From positions 35,369-99,368 of the forward strand of contig JACTMI010000034.1 of NCBI GenBank assembly GCA_014584695.1: a stretch of 64,000 nt of DNA. Reading direction: 5' to 3'. The position numbers and the translations under genes were made by a program. Below are positions 45,599 through 55,065 of the stretch, piece after piece (within the stretch, counting starts at the first letter, position 1; each line of letters opens with the position of its first letter). The DNA comes from Acidobacteriota bacterium (GTDB lineage Bacteria > Acidobacteriota > Thermoanaerobaculia > Multivoradales > JAGPDF01). Below the pieces are notes generated by a model. That model did no database searches. It had not been told where the DNA came from and worked only from the letters and a program-made list of their open reading frames with translations.

Positions 45599-45829
45599 AT
45601 GGCGAAGCAGTGCGACATCTGTGGCAAGGCGACCGTGACCGGACGGCAGGTCAGCCACGCTCACAACGTGACCTCCCGCACTTGGGAACCCAACCTTCGA
45701 ACCATGAAGGCGCTGGTCGAGGGGGTGGCGAAGCGGATCCGCGTCTGCACCCGCTGTCTGCGCAGCGGCAAAGTGGTCCGCCCCCCCGCGCGCGCGCGCT
45801 TCCTCGCCGAAGCCGACGCGAAGTCCTGA
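45599..45829 (+). CDS. rpmB: 50S ribosomal protein L28
   Basis: 76 aa: MAKQCDICGKATVTGRQVS is typical of zinc-binding L28 (CxxC), with a second pair in RVCTRCLRSGK. GAGGAGAG precedes the ATG at 45599. In-frame codons further upstream are not L28-like. A single-gene unit convergent with rel. Confidence 0.96.
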   Translation: MAKQCDICGKATVTGRQVSHAHNVTSRTWEPNLRTMKALVEGVAKRIRVCTRCLRSGKVVRPPARARFLAEADAKS

Positions 45830-45905
45830 GTCCTCGTTCGACAGAGAGCACTGCAGTTTCCGGGCGCGACCTGACGGGGCCGCTGCCCGCGGCCCGCGGA
45901 CCAGC

Positions 45906-48146
45906 CTAGTCGGACTCCCGGCCCGCGCGGCCCGAACCCGTCATCCTGCGGTTCACCTCCAGCACGCCCGGTAGCGCCCGCACGGCCTGTCGGACCCGGT
46001 CCAGATGGCCGCGGTTTCGGACCTCGACCACGACCTCGATGTCGCCGCGCCCGGGCCGTTCGGTGTCCGCCTCGATCTGCCGGATGTTGGTGTCGAGCTT
46101 CGCGATCGCCTCGGTCAGCCGCGCCAGCATGCCCCGCCGGTCCTCGGTCTCGATCAAGAGCGATACGGGGAAGGTGCCGCCGTCCTCCTTCGACCAGGCG
46201 ACTTCGATCTGCCGCTCCGGGTTGTAGAGCAGGTTGCGCACGTTGGGACAGTCGATCGAATGCACCGAGATGCCGCGGCCGCGGGTGATGAAGCCGACGA
46301 TCTCGTCGCCCGGGACCGGCCGGCAGCAGCGGGCGAGCACGGTCAGCAGGTCGCCGGGGCCGTGGATCGCGATGGGACCTTGTCCGCTCGACGGCATCAG
46401 CCGGCGCAGCGCCTGGCGGATGGGTCCCGGCGGGGCCTCCGGGGCGACGGCGAGCTCGGCCTCGGTGAGGAAGCGCGCGAACACCTGCGCCAGGGTCGCC
46501 TTGCCGTAGCCCAGGCGCGCGAAGAGGTCCTCCGGGCGAGCCAGCCCCTCCTCGCTCAGGAACGAGCGGAAGCGCTCGGACTCGACCAGCTTGCGCGGCG
46601 ACAGCCGGATCCGATGCGCCTCCTTCTCGAACATGCGGCGGCCGATCTGGATCGCCTGCTCGGTCTGCTGGGTGTTGAGCCAGTGGCGGATCTTGCTCTT
46701 CGCCCGCGAAGTGACGACCAGGCTCAGCCAGTCGCGGCTCGGCGTGCGTGAGTTGCTGGTCAGGATCTCGACGATGTCGCCGGTCTTCAACTGCGTGCGC
46801 AGCGGCACCAGGCGTCCGTTGATCCGCGCTCCAGTGCAGTGGTGACCCAGATCGGTGTGGATCCGGTAGGCGAAGTCGAGCGGCGTGGCGTCGCGCGGGA
46901 AGGAGTAGACGTCCCCTTTCGGCGTGAACACGTAGACCTCGTCGGGATAGAGATCCAGCTTGAGGCTCGACAGGAAACTGCGCGGGTCGCTCTGTTCCGT
47001 CTGCAACTCGAGCAGCTGCCGCAGCCAGCGCACGTTGCCGTCCGCCGAGCCGGCGCCCAGCCGCCCCTCCTTGTAGCGCCAGTGCGCCGCGATGCCCTCT
47101 TCCGCCACCAGGTCCATCTCCCGGGTGCGGATCTGCACCTCGAACGGCTGTCCCTTGCCCCCCAGCACCGTGGTGTGCAGCGACTGGTAGAGGTTGGGCT
47201 TGGGCATCGCGATGTAGTCCTTGAAGCGCCCCGGAATCGGCCGCCAGCTCTGGTGCACGACCCCGAGCGCCGCGTAGCAGTCCCGCAGCTCGCCGGTGAC
47301 GATCCGGAACGCCAGGTAGTCGTAGAGCTCCGCGATGTCGATGCCCTGCCGCCGCAGCTTCTGGTAGATCGAGTGGTAGCGCTTGACGCGGAAGCTGATC
47401 TCCGCTTCGATGCCCGCCTCCGCCAGGGCCGACTCCAGGCGGCTCCGGAGCTCGGCGATCGTCCGCTTGCCGACGCGCAGCCGCTCGTCGACCTTCTCCT
47501 GGAGCGCCGCGAACTGCAATGGATAGAGGTAGTAGAAGGCCAGATCCTCGAGATCGCCCTTGACCTTCGCCATGCCCAGCCGGTTCGCGATCGGGGCGTA
47601 GATCTCCAGCGTCTCCTGCGAGATCCGGCGCCGCGCCTCGGTCGACATGGCGTCGAGCGTCATCATGTTGTGGAGCCGGTCGGCGAGCTTCACCAGGATC
47701 ACCCGCAAGTCCTCGGCCGAGGCGAGGATCATCTTGCGGAAGGTCTCGGCCTGGGCCTCGTCCTTGCGCACGTAGAGGTGCTTGCCGATCTTCGTCACGC
47801 CGTCGACCAGCTCCGCGATCTCGCGTCCGAACGACTTCTCGAGCGCCTCCCGGGTGGTCAACGTGTCCTCCAGCACGTCGTGCAGGAGGCCGACCGCGAC
47901 GCAGGTCTGGTCGAGCTTGAGCTCCGCGAGCAGGCCGGCGACGCTCATCGGATGGGTCAGGTAGGGCTCGCCGGAGCGGCGCACCTGGTCCTTGTGCATC
48001 TCCGCCGAGAAGGCGTGGACCTGGGTGAGGAAAGCGCGGTCGACCTGGCGACCGTTCGCTCCCAGGCGGGCGACCAGCTCGTCGAGACCCGGCGGCTTCG
48101 GGGCGACGACGGGGGGCGCGGGAGCGCGTTTGCGGAAGGCGGTCAT
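45906..48146 (-). CDS. Bifunctional (p)ppGpp synthetase/hydrolase Rel
   Basis: 746 aa. The HD hydrolase domain (about 45-200) has HPMSVAG and LLHDVLEDT. The synthetase domain (about 230-350) has GRFKDYIAMPK; the RxKD form (here RFKD) marks bifunctional Rel/SpoT, where the synthetase-only RelA has ExDD. TGS (about 395-455: VYVFTPKGDVYSFPRDATPL), a Cys/His zinc-finger-like segment (ARCCRPVPGDEI) and a C-terminal ACT domain (about 665-740) complete the family layout. It controls the stringent response. It is the last gene of the lolA-tgt-yajC-secDF run. Confidence 0.95.
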   Translation of the reverse strand: MTAFRKRAPAPPVVAPKPPGLDELVARLGANGRQVDRAFLTQVHAFSAEMHKDQVRRSGEPYLTHPMSVAGLLAELKLDQTCVAVGLLHDVLEDTLTTREALEKSFGREIAELVDGVTKIGKHLYVRKDEAQAETFRKMILASAEDLRVILVKLADRLHNMMTLDAMSTEARRRISQETLEIYAPIANRLGMAKVKGDLEDLAFYYLYPLQFAALQEKVDERLRVGKRTIAELRSRLESALAEAGIEAEISFRVKRYHSIYQKLRRQGIDIAELYDYLAFRIVTGELRDCYAALGVVHQSWRPIPGRFKDYIAMPKPNLYQSLHTTVLGGKGQPFEVQIRTREMDLVAEEGIAAHWRYKEGRLGAGSADGNVRWLRQLLELQTEQSDPRSFLSSLKLDLYPDEVYVFTPKGDVYSFPRDATPLDFAYRIHTDLGHHCTGARINGRLVPLRTQLKTGDIVEILTSNSRTPSRDWLSLVVTSRAKSKIRHWLNTQQTEQAIQIGRRMFEKEAHRIRLSPRKLVESERFRSFLSEEGLARPEDLFARLGYGKATLAQVFARFLTEAELAVAPEAPPGPIRQALRRLMPSSGQGPIAIHGPGDLLTVLARCCRPVPGDEIVGFITRGRGISVHSIDCPNVRNLLYNPERQIEVAWSKEDGGTFPVSLLIETEDRRGMLARLTEAIAKLDTNIRQIEADTERPGRGDIEVVVEVRNRGHLDRVRQAVRALPGVLEVNRRMTGSGRAGRESD

Positions 48147-48205
48147 CGGCGGCTCGCCCGCGGCACGGACGCGACGCCGATTCTACGGCGGTCCAGGATC
48201 GCGGC

Positions 48206-49408
48206 TCAGCGACCCTTGGCGGCGACCGCCGGTCGAGCGCCGCCTTCGGCGCCCTTGCGGAAGCGGCCCTGCGGACCGAACCACGACTCCCAAGCGAGCG
48301 CGAAGGGTCCGGCGATGTAGATCGACGAGTAGGTGCCGACCACCACGCCGATCGACATCACGAATGCGAAGCCCCGGATGACGTCGCCGCCGAAGAGATA
48401 CAACGTCAACGACGCGAGCAGCGTCGTGCCGGCGGTGATCAAGGTGCGCGAGAGGGTCTGGTTGATGCTCTTGTTCATCAGCGCGAGCATGTCGGCCGTC
48501 CGATGCCGGCGCAGGTTCTCGCGCACGCGGTCGAACGTCACCACGGTGTCGTTGACCGAGTAACCGATCAGGGTCAGAAACGCGGCGATCGTCGTCAGGT
48601 TGAACTCGTGGCCGGCCCAGTAGAAGAAACCGAGCGTGACGATGACGTCGTGCAGCACGGCCATCGTGGCGCCGATGGCGAAGCGCAGCTCGAAACGGAT
48701 CCAGATGTAGAGCAGCATGCCGAGCATCGCGCCGACCACGGCCAGGATGCCCCGCTTGCGCAGCTCGGCGCCGACCTGCGGCCCCACGTTCTCGATCGCC
48801 AGGACCGCGAAGGAGCCGAGCTCCGCTCGTTCTCGCAGCGCCGCCAGCGAGGCCGGCGAGAGCGCGCCGGCGCCCGCGACCTGATCCCAGGAGGTGAACA
48901 TGCCGAGATCCCGGCGCAGCGCCAGGATCGAGTCGGCGACCGCTTCGTACCGCGCGGCGCCCTCGACGCCGCCTACGCCGTCGGGATCGGCACCCGCCAG
49001 CAGCTGGGCCACGGCCATCGCGCCGATCTGGTTCAGGTCGGGCCTGCCGGCGAGACTGGAGTTGTAGCGCGAGGACAGCGCCGCCATCACCTGCGGCGCG
49101 CTCCCCTCCTCGGTGCCCTCGACGATCGGCGTGCGGATCATCACCTCGTTGTCCGCCTCGCCGCCGAAGCGTTGGATCTGGCTCTCCTTGAAACCGGCAT
49201 CGGCGACCAGGCCGCGCAGCGCTTCGATATCCGGCCGCTCGCGGAACTTGAGCGTCAGCTGCGTGCCGCCGGCAAAGTCGACGCCGATGTTGACCTTGCC
49301 GTGGAAGAAGTAGCCGAACAGCCCGATCGCCATGGTCACGAACGAAATCGTGATCCAGATCCTGCGGTATTTCAGGAAATCGAACTGGGTGTCGCGCAGC
49401 AGGTCCAT
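48206..49408 (-). CDS. secF: Protein translocase subunit SecF
   Basis: 400 aa; longer than a typical 310, owing to an inserted loop (about 100-200) before the second half. Six membrane helices; VDFAGGTQLTLKF is the first periplasmic motif, and IGYSVNDTVVTFDRVRENLR is the conserved transmembrane/cytosolic motif. AAGGAGC precedes the ATG at 49408. Works with SecD to use proton-motive force in Sec export. Confidence 0.95.
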   Translation of the reverse strand: MDLLRDTQFDFLKYRRIWITISFVTMAIGLFGYFFHGKVNIGVDFAGGTQLTLKFRERPDIEALRGLVADAGFKESQIQRFGGEADNEVMIRTPIVEGTEEGSAPQVMAALSSRYNSSLAGRPDLNQIGAMAVAQLLAGADPDGVGGVEGAARYEAVADSILALRRDLGMFTSWDQVAGAGALSPASLAALRERAELGSFAVLAIENVGPQVGAELRKRGILAVVGAMLGMLLYIWIRFELRFAIGATMAVLHDVIVTLGFFYWAGHEFNLTTIAAFLTLIGYSVNDTVVTFDRVRENLRRHRTADMLALMNKSINQTLSRTLITAGTTLLASLTLYLFGGDVIRGFAFVMSIGVVVGTYSSIYIAGPFALAWESWFGPQGRFRKGAEGGARPAVAAKGR

Positions 49409-49446
49409 TGCAGGCTCCTTGGGTCGCGCCCGGGGCGGCGAGTCCT

Positions 49447-51024
49447 CTAGATCGACAGTTTGCCGCCGCGCGTCGCGACGCGCGCGAAGACGAGATCGAA
49501 CAGCCAGCGGGAGACGAAGATGCCGCAGAACAGGGTGCCGAAGATGCCGATCGAGAGCGTGACCGCGAAGCCACGAACGGGCCCGGTGCCGAACTGGAAC
49601 AGGAAGAGCGCCGCGATCAGCGTCGTCACGTTGGCGTCGACGATCGACGACAGCGCGTTGCCGAATCCGGCGTCGATGGCCGCCTTCGGCGTTCGCCCGC
49701 CACGCAGCTCCTCCTTGATTCGTTCGAAGATCAGCACCGATGCGTCGACCGCCATGCCGACCGTGAGCACGATGCCGGCGATACCGGGCAGCGTCAGCGT
49801 GGCGCCGAAGTAAGCCAGCGCGCCGAACACCAGCGTGATGTTCATCGCCAGCGCGACGATCGCGTTGACACCGGCCACCCGATAGGTGACGAGCATGAAC
49901 ATGAGCACCAGCGAGGCGCCGGCCAGGCCGGCCTTGACTCCCGCTTCGATCGAGTCCTGGCCGAGCGACGGGCCCACGGTGCGGTCCTCGAGGTAGACGA
50001 TGCCGGCCGGCAGCGCGCCCGAGCGCAGCGTCGTCACCAGGTCCTGCACTTCCTGGTCGGTGAAGCTGCCCTCGATGATTCCCGAGTCGGTGATCCGCGA
50101 GTTGATGCGCGGGGCCGAGACGACCTTGCCGTCGAGCACGATGGCGAGGCCGCGTCCGACGTTCTCGCCGGTCGCCTTGCCGAACATCTGGGCACCCTCG
50201 GCCGACAGCATGAACTGCACCACCGGCTGCCCGAACTGCCCGCGCGAGGGCGCGGCGGAGCGCAAGTCGCGGCCGGTGATCACCCGGCGCTTCTCGAGCG
50301 CGTAGAAGGTCTGGCCGAGCAGCTTGCCCTGCGGGTCGCGAGCTTCCTGGGGAAAGACCTCGACCTCCTCGGGCAGGTAGCCGCCGTAATGGGCGAGGAT
50401 CTCCTCGCGACTGGCGGCGCCGCCGCCGACCGACGGAAAGGCGCAGAGCCGGAACTCGAGGAAGGCGGTGTTCTTGATCAGCCGCTTGACCCGCTCGGGG
50501 TCGTCCACGCCTGGCAGTTGCACCACGATGCGGTCGCTGTCGAGCCCCTGGCGGGCGATCACCGGCTCGGAGACGCCGAACTGGTCGATCCGGTTGCGGA
50601 TGGTCTGCAGGGCCTGGTTGACCGCCATGTCGCGCAACGCCCGCTCGTTGGCCGGCCGCATGGTCAACACCCAGCGGTCGCCGTCGCGGTCGCGCTGCCA
50701 GCCGGGCAGGTAGTCGGCCGCGATCTTCTCGAAGGCCGCGCGCTTGTCGTCCGGGATCCCGCGCACCTCGAAGGCGGCGTCGGTCAGCCGCTGCGTGGTG
50801 GCCGCCGTCATCCCTTCGTCGGACACCTCGCGGCGCAGGACCTCCTGGTCCTTGTCGTTCTCGGCCCGGATCGCGTCCTGGGTCTGCACCTGGAGCACGA
50901 GGTGGATGCCGCCCTGGAGGTCGAGGCCGAGGTTGATTCGTTCGCGCGGCGGGTAGCCCGTCCACAGCGCGAGGGCGACCAGGCCGAGGATCAGCAGCCC
51001 TCGCCAGACCATGCTCTTGTTCAT
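49447..51024 (-). CDS. secD: Protein translocase subunit SecD
   Basis: 525 aa. The N-terminal GLDLQGGIHLVLQV motif, periplasmic P1 domain, and C-terminal six-helix part with GMAVDASVLIFERIKEELR. The ATG at 51024 overlaps the yajC stop (ATGA). SecDF completes translocation of secreted and outer-membrane proteins, which are numerous in this window. Confidence 0.96.
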   Translation of the reverse strand: MNKSMVWRGLLILGLVALALWTGYPPRERINLGLDLQGGIHLVLQVQTQDAIRAENDKDQEVLRREVSDEGMTAATTQRLTDAAFEVRGIPDDKRAAFEKIAADYLPGWQRDRDGDRWVLTMRPANERALRDMAVNQALQTIRNRIDQFGVSEPVIARQGLDSDRIVVQLPGVDDPERVKRLIKNTAFLEFRLCAFPSVGGGAASREEILAHYGGYLPEEVEVFPQEARDPQGKLLGQTFYALEKRRVITGRDLRSAAPSRGQFGQPVVQFMLSAEGAQMFGKATGENVGRGLAIVLDGKVVSAPRINSRITDSGIIEGSFTDQEVQDLVTTLRSGALPAGIVYLEDRTVGPSLGQDSIEAGVKAGLAGASLVLMFMLVTYRVAGVNAIVALAMNITLVFGALAYFGATLTLPGIAGIVLTVGMAVDASVLIFERIKEELRGGRTPKAAIDAGFGNALSSIVDANVTTLIAALFLFQFGTGPVRGFAVTLSIGIFGTLFCGIFVSRWLFDLVFARVATRGGKLSI

Positions 51025-51353
51025 TTCGCCGCCCCTTCCGCGGCCGCCGGGTCACCCTCGAGCCCGGCGATCGCCGACTTGACCACGCGCACCTTGACGT
51101 TGTCGGAGAGCTTGAGGTGGACGACCTTGTCCTCGACCGCGCTGATCTCGCCCAGGAGGCCGCCGTTGGTCACCACCCGGTCGCCGCGCTTGAGCTCGGA
51201 GAGCAGCTTGGCGTGGGCCTTCTGCCGCTTGCGCATCGGCGCCAGCAGCAGGAAGTAGAAGATTCCGAAGACCAGGAACAACGGCACCAGCTGGACGAGC
51301 GCCGAAGGTTGGCCGCCACCGGCCTGCGCGAGCTGGAGAAGGGTCGTTTCCAT
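51021..51353 (-). CDS. yajC: Preprotein translocase accessory subunit YajC
   Basis: 110 aa. One membrane helix (LVQLVPLFLVFGIFYFLLL) followed by PMRKRQKAHAKLLSELKRGD, the classic YajC motif, then a short beta domain. Overlaps secD. It is part of the SecDF-YajC complex. Confidence 0.94.
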   Translation of the reverse strand: METTLLQLAQAGGGQPSALVQLVPLFLVFGIFYFLLLAPMRKRQKAHAKLLSELKRGDRVVTNGGLLGEISAVEDKVVHLKLSDNVKVRVVKSAIAGLEGDPAAAEGAAK

Positions 51354-51464
51354 CGTTCGACTCCCGGGGACGGCGCCCGGACCACTCCGCCGCCGCCCGA
51401 AATGGGGGGGATCGGAGCCCCGCCCGCCGGTCCACGCCGAGCGCGGATCGGCGCGGCCGGGGAA

Positions 51465-52607
51465 TCAGTGGGCCGGCGCGTCGGTGGTCTCGTTCCGGTT
51501 ACCGTCTGCAGGGCGACTGGCCCAGGGGGGAGCCGCGTCCGTCAGCCGACGAGACTCGATAGCTTTTCTGAGATCCGCCATGAAGTCAAGAAAGTAGCGG
51601 AGGTTGTGCAGCGTCGCGTAGACCGCCCCGGTGAGCTCTCCGCCGCGCACCAGGTGGTGCAGCAGCGCGCGCGGCAGCCGCGCGCAGACCGGGCACGCGC
51701 ACGCCGGATCGAGCGGTCGCGGATCGTCCCGGAAGGCGGCGTTCTTGATCCGCAGCAGCCCCTCGCGCGTGTAGATGAGCCCATGGCGGCCGTTGCGGGC
51801 CGGCAGCACGCAGTCGAACAGGTCGACCCCTTGGGTCACGGCATGGTGCAGATCGGCGGGGGTCCCGACCCCCATCAGGTAGCGCGGGCGATCCTCGGGC
51901 AACGCCGGCGCGGTCCACTCGACCACGGCGCGCCGTTCCGGCTCGGGCTCGCCGACCGAGACACCGCCGATCGCGAAGCCGTCGAAGGGGAGCTCCGAGA
52001 GCTCGCGCGCCGCCCGCTCGCGCAGGCGCCGGTGCGTGCTCCCCTGGGCGATGCCGAACAGCGCCGTCCGCTCGGCGGCCCGACGGCTCGCGAGCGCCCG
52101 CCGCGCCCAGGTCAGCGTCCGGTCGAGCGCAGCTTCCGCCTCGGCTTCCGGGATCGGGTGGGGCGGACACTCGTCGAGCACCATCGCGAGGTCGACACCC
52201 AGCGCCTCCTGGGCCGCCACCACCGACTCCGGCGTGAAACGGACCGGCGCGCCGTCGAGATGGCTCCTGAAGGTGACCCCGTCGGCGTCGACGCGGCGCA
52301 GTCGGGCCAAGCTCCAGACCTGGAAGCCGCCGCTGTCGGTGAGGATCGGCCGGCGCCAGCCGGTGAAGCGGTGGATCCCGCCCAGCCCCGCGATGACCTC
52401 GATGCCGGGTCGCAGCGTGAGGTGGTAGAGATTCGCCAGCATGACGCTCGCGCCGGCCTCTTCGAGCGCCACCGGGGTCAGGCCCTTGACCGCGCCGAGC
52501 GTGCCGACCGGCATGAAGGCCGGGGTCTCGACTTCCCCGTGGAGGGTCGTGATGCGACCGCGGCGGGCGGCGCCGTCGCGGCTCAGGACCTGGAACTGGA
52601 GGGGCAC
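51465..52607 (-). CDS. tgt: tRNA-guanine transglycosylase (queuine tRNA-ribosyltransferase)
   Basis: 380 aa. Exchanges G34 for preQ1 in tRNAs with GUN anticodons. TIM-barrel motifs: LTDSGGFQVWSL (catalytic Asp region), FAIGGVSVGEP, YLMGVGTP and LFDCVLPARNGRHG (nucleophile Asp). Zinc ligands are in CACPVCARLPRALLHHL. The GTG at 52607 is 11 nt after the lolA stop. Matches family length. Confidence 0.95.
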   Translation of the reverse strand: MPLQFQVLSRDGAARRGRITTLHGEVETPAFMPVGTLGAVKGLTPVALEEAGASVMLANLYHLTLRPGIEVIAGLGGIHRFTGWRRPILTDSGGFQVWSLARLRRVDADGVTFRSHLDGAPVRFTPESVVAAQEALGVDLAMVLDECPPHPIPEAEAEAALDRTLTWARRALASRRAAERTALFGIAQGSTHRRLRERAARELSELPFDGFAIGGVSVGEPEPERRAVVEWTAPALPEDRPRYLMGVGTPADLHHAVTQGVDLFDCVLPARNGRHGLIYTREGLLRIKNAAFRDDPRPLDPACACPVCARLPRALLHHLVRGGELTGAVYATLHNLRYFLDFMADLRKAIESRRLTDAAPPWASRPADGNRNETTDAPAH

Positions 52608-52618
52608 TCCGGCCCGGC

Positions 52619-53392
52619 TCAGTCGCTCGCCGCCCCGCCGCGTGCCAGGTCGACCACGCGCACCGGCACCTCCCGCGGCAGCGCGAGCTCGAAGCGCTCC
52701 GCGGGAATCGGCTGGTTGACCCGGAGGTTGGCGAAGCGGTACTCCGTCGAGTCGCCGTTCGGCTCCAGGTAGCGGACGCGAACCGGCAGGTAGAGCTGGC
52801 GATCGATCCAGAGCGACATGCCCGCCAGGCGCTTGGCGATCCGCGCGTAGCGGGGTCGCAGGTCCAATCGGTACGGCTCGCCCGCGGCGGGGGTCGTGAA
52901 CGTCACCGAGAAATAGCCGGTCAAGGCGTCGAGGGAGCCGGTGGCGTTGAGGTAGCGGAAAACCTGGGACGACACCCGGCCCACCTTGGTGCGCTCGGCG
53001 CGGCCCAGGTCGCGGTACCAGGTCAGCATCTGGTCGCCGTCGAGCAGCAGCGAGATCGGCTTGGGCGCGACGTATTCCCAACGCACCTGGTCGGGGCTCG
53101 AGTACGAGAAGGTACCGCGCGAGGCCTCGGGGCGGAGCAGGAACTCGCTGGCGCGCTCCTGGACGAAGTCGGCCTCCAGGGTCGCGAGCCGCCGCTGCTC
53201 CCACTTCACCCGTTCGACCAGCACCTCGAGCCGCTCCGCGCCGGTGAGGCCGCCGGCCTCCGGATCGGGCGGCGGCGCGCCGCCGGCCCGCCCGGGGGTC
53301 GCGGCGGCGGCCCGCACGTCGGCGGGCAGCGCGGCGAGCGGGGCGGCGAGGAGGGCGAGCAGGCCCAAGCTGGCGAGATGGGAGGCTGGCAT
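52619..53392 (-). CDS. lolA: Outer-membrane lipoprotein carrier protein LolA
   Basis: 257 aa. Signal peptide (HLASLGLLALLAAPLAALPA), low-complexity segment, then the LolA beta-barrel-like fold (about 55-245): LATLEADFVQERASEFLL, RGTFSYSSPDQVRWEY, and PISLLLDGDQMLTWYRDL. Shuttles lipoproteins across the periplasm, in keeping with the many lipoproteins here. A TAAGAT box about 32-37 nt upstream could be its -10. Confidence 0.88.
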   Translation of the reverse strand: MPASHLASLGLLALLAAPLAALPADVRAAAATPGRAGGAPPPDPEAGGLTGAERLEVLVERVKWEQRRLATLEADFVQERASEFLLRPEASRGTFSYSSPDQVRWEYVAPKPISLLLDGDQMLTWYRDLGRAERTKVGRVSSQVFRYLNATGSLDALTGYFSVTFTTPAAGEPYRLDLRPRYARIAKRLAGMSLWIDRQLYLPVRVRYLEPNGDSTEYRFANLRVNQPIPAERFELALPREVPVRVVDLARGGAASD

Positions 53393-53431
53393 GGTTCGGC
53401 GGGGCGGCGTCCGCCGCCATCTTATGCGAAG

Positions 53432-53460
53432 TTGACAGCCCCCGGGGGCGCTGCTACCGT
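53432..53460 (+). promoter_or_regulatory. Promoter of the FYDLN-type / folK operon
   Basis: TTGACA (53432-53437), a 17-nt spacer and TACCGT (53455-53460), about 40 nt before the first gene. Perfect -35; the -10 resembles the TACCTT boxes seen elsewhere in the window. Confidence 0.7.
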
Positions 53461-53499
53461 CCCGGGCTCGCTGGCAGGCCCGCCTGGAGAAGAGGTTCG

Positions 53500-53802
53500 A
53501 TGCCCGAACTGGGGAACAAGCACGAGTGTTACAGCTGTGGCGCCAAGTTCTACGACCTCGGGCGCCCGGATCCGATCTGTCCGAAGTGCAAGGCCAATCA
53601 GAAGGACGCCAAGCGGCAGGAGATCCCGGCCGAGTCGAGCCCGGCCAAGAAGCGGCGCCGGGAGGAGGTCGCCCGGCCCGCGGCGGACGAGGTCGAGGAT
53701 CTGCTGCCGCAGGCCGACGACGATTTCTCGGACGACGAGATCGAGACGCCCGAAGGGGTCGAAGAGGAACCCGAAGAGGACTTCGACGACGACGAGGAGT
53801 GA
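53500..53802 (+). CDS. FYDLN-type zinc-ribbon protein with acidic tail
   Basis: 100 aa. CYSCG (10-14) and CPKCK (28-32) form a zinc ribbon around GAKFYDLGRPDPI, the signature of the FYDLN-acid (TIGR02300-like) family. After residue 60 the sequence is strongly acidic (Asp/Glu-rich). GGAGAAGAGG precedes the ATG. The function of the family is unknown. First gene before folK. Confidence 0.9.
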   Translation: MPELGNKHECYSCGAKFYDLGRPDPICPKCKANQKDAKRQEIPAESSPAKKRRREEVARPAADEVEDLLPQADDDFSDDEIETPEGVEEEPEEDFDDDEE

Positions 53803-54316
53803 GGCCGCGCGCCCTTACGCGATTGCGCTCGGCAGCAATCGGGGCGACTCCGGAGCGCTGCTCGTCGCCGCCGTCGAGCTGCTCGAGCAGGAGCTGGGGC
53901 CGCTGGTAGTCGCCTCGCTCTACCTCAGCGAGCCGGTCTCGGCGATCCCCCAGCCGAACTACCTCAACAGCGCGGCGGTCGGCCACGGCCGGCAGGCACC
54001 GGAGACCCTGCTCGCCCTGACGGCGGCCATCGAGCGGCGTCTCGGCCGCCGGCGCGGGCCCCGGGGCGGACCGCGGGAGATCGATCTCGACCTGCTGGTC
54101 GTCGGCAGCGAGCTCCGCTCCGGCGGCGGCCTCGAGCTGCCGCATCCGCGGCTGCGCCAACGGCGATTCGTCCTCGCACCGCTGGCCGAGATCGCGCCCG
54201 ACCTGCCGATCCCGCCGGACGGCCAGACACCCGCGGTCCTGCTCGGACAGCTTCCTCCGCACCCCTGGGTCGAACGCCTGGGCCCGTTTCCTCCGCGCCA
54301 TCCGGCGGCCCCGTGA
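53801..54316 (+). CDS. folK: HPPK (2-amino-4-hydroxy-6-hydroxymethyldihydropteridine pyrophosphokinase), start unresolved
   Basis: Folate-pathway enzyme; RPYAIALGSNRGDSG is the N-terminal strand, GGPREIDLDLLVVG carries the two Mg-binding Asp residues, and LPHPRLRQRRFVLAPL the C-terminal motif. About 170 aa, family length. No ATG, GTG or TTG occurs in this frame near the expected start; the nearest is deep inside the upstream gene. A GTG (53799) that overlaps the previous stop (GTGA) is one frame off. Either a non-standard start is used or a base is missing near 53800-53816. Coordinates begin at the first codon downstream of the previous stop. Confidence 0.85.
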   Translation, partial: EAARPYAIALGSNRGDSGALLVAAVELLEQELGPLVVASLYLSEPVSAIPQPNYLNSAAVGHGRQAPETLLALTAAIERRLGRRRGPRGGPREIDLDLLVVGSELRSGGGLELPHPRLRQRRFVLAPLAEIAPDLPIPPDGQTPAVLLGQLPPHPWVERLGPFPPRHPAAP

Positions 54317-55065
54317 CCGGCCTGGTCCTGCTCCTCAACCTGCTGGTCTGGGGCGCCCACGCGGTGATGCCATTCCACCTCGTCCAGGCGCCCGAACCGA
54401 AACGGCGCGCCTGGGCCGTGGCCGCCCTGCCGGCGCTCGGCCTGTCCGTCGTGGCAACCGCCGCGGCGCTGCACCTGCACCCCGACCCGGCGGTCGCCTG
54501 GGGCCTCCACGAGCTCTTCCGCGGCTCCAAACCCGCACTGGCGCTGGCCATCGCCGGCGCCACTCTCGCCTGTGCGGACGGCCTGACGGCCCTCGGTTGG
54601 CGCCAGTACGAGCCGGCCGCCTGGCGAGCGCTCGGCGTCCTGGGTCTGCTGGGCCTCGCGGCGGCCACCTACGCCGCCGAGCTGGTGCGGATCGGCTGGG
54701 GTCCGGTGCCGCCGCTCGAAGCCCTGGTGCTCGCCGCGGCGCTGCGGCTGCCGCTGGCGCTCGCCGCCGGCGAGCTGCTCGCGGGCGGCCCCCGCTTCGC
54801 GGCACCGCTCGCCGCGCTCGGTCTGCCCGCCGCGGCCGCGCTGTGGCCGGCCGCGCTGCGGGCGGCGCTGGCCGGGGACCGGCCGACCTTGTGGGCCGCC
54901 AGCCTGCTCTTGGCGCTCGCCCGTTTCGTCCCGGTGCGGCTGCGCCGGGCGACCCTCGCCTTCGGGCTCGCGATGGCGGCGCTCTGGCTCGCCCGCGCGG
55001 GCCAGCTCTCCGACGGCCTGGGCCAGATCGAGCGCATACCGCACCCCGGCCTGCTGGCCCCTTGA
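54313..55065 (+). CDS. Multi-pass membrane protein of unknown function
   Basis: 250 aa, GTG start overlapping the folK stop (GTGA). About seven hydrophobic segments (VLLLNLLVWGAHAVMPFHL; ALGLSVVATAAALHL; LGVLGLLGLAAATYA and others), very Ala/Leu-rich. I recognise no family. Membership of the folK operon is clear from the overlap, but the role is not. Confidence 0.6.
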   Translation: MTGLVLLLNLLVWGAHAVMPFHLVQAPEPKRRAWAVAALPALGLSVVATAAALHLHPDPAVAWGLHELFRGSKPALALAIAGATLACADGLTALGWRQYEPAAWRALGVLGLLGLAAATYAAELVRIGWGPVPPLEALVLAAALRLPLALAAGELLAGGPRFAAPLAALGLPAAAALWPAALRAALAGDRPTLWAASLLLALARFVPVRLRRATLAFGLAMAALWLARAGQLSDGLGQIERIPHPGLLAP

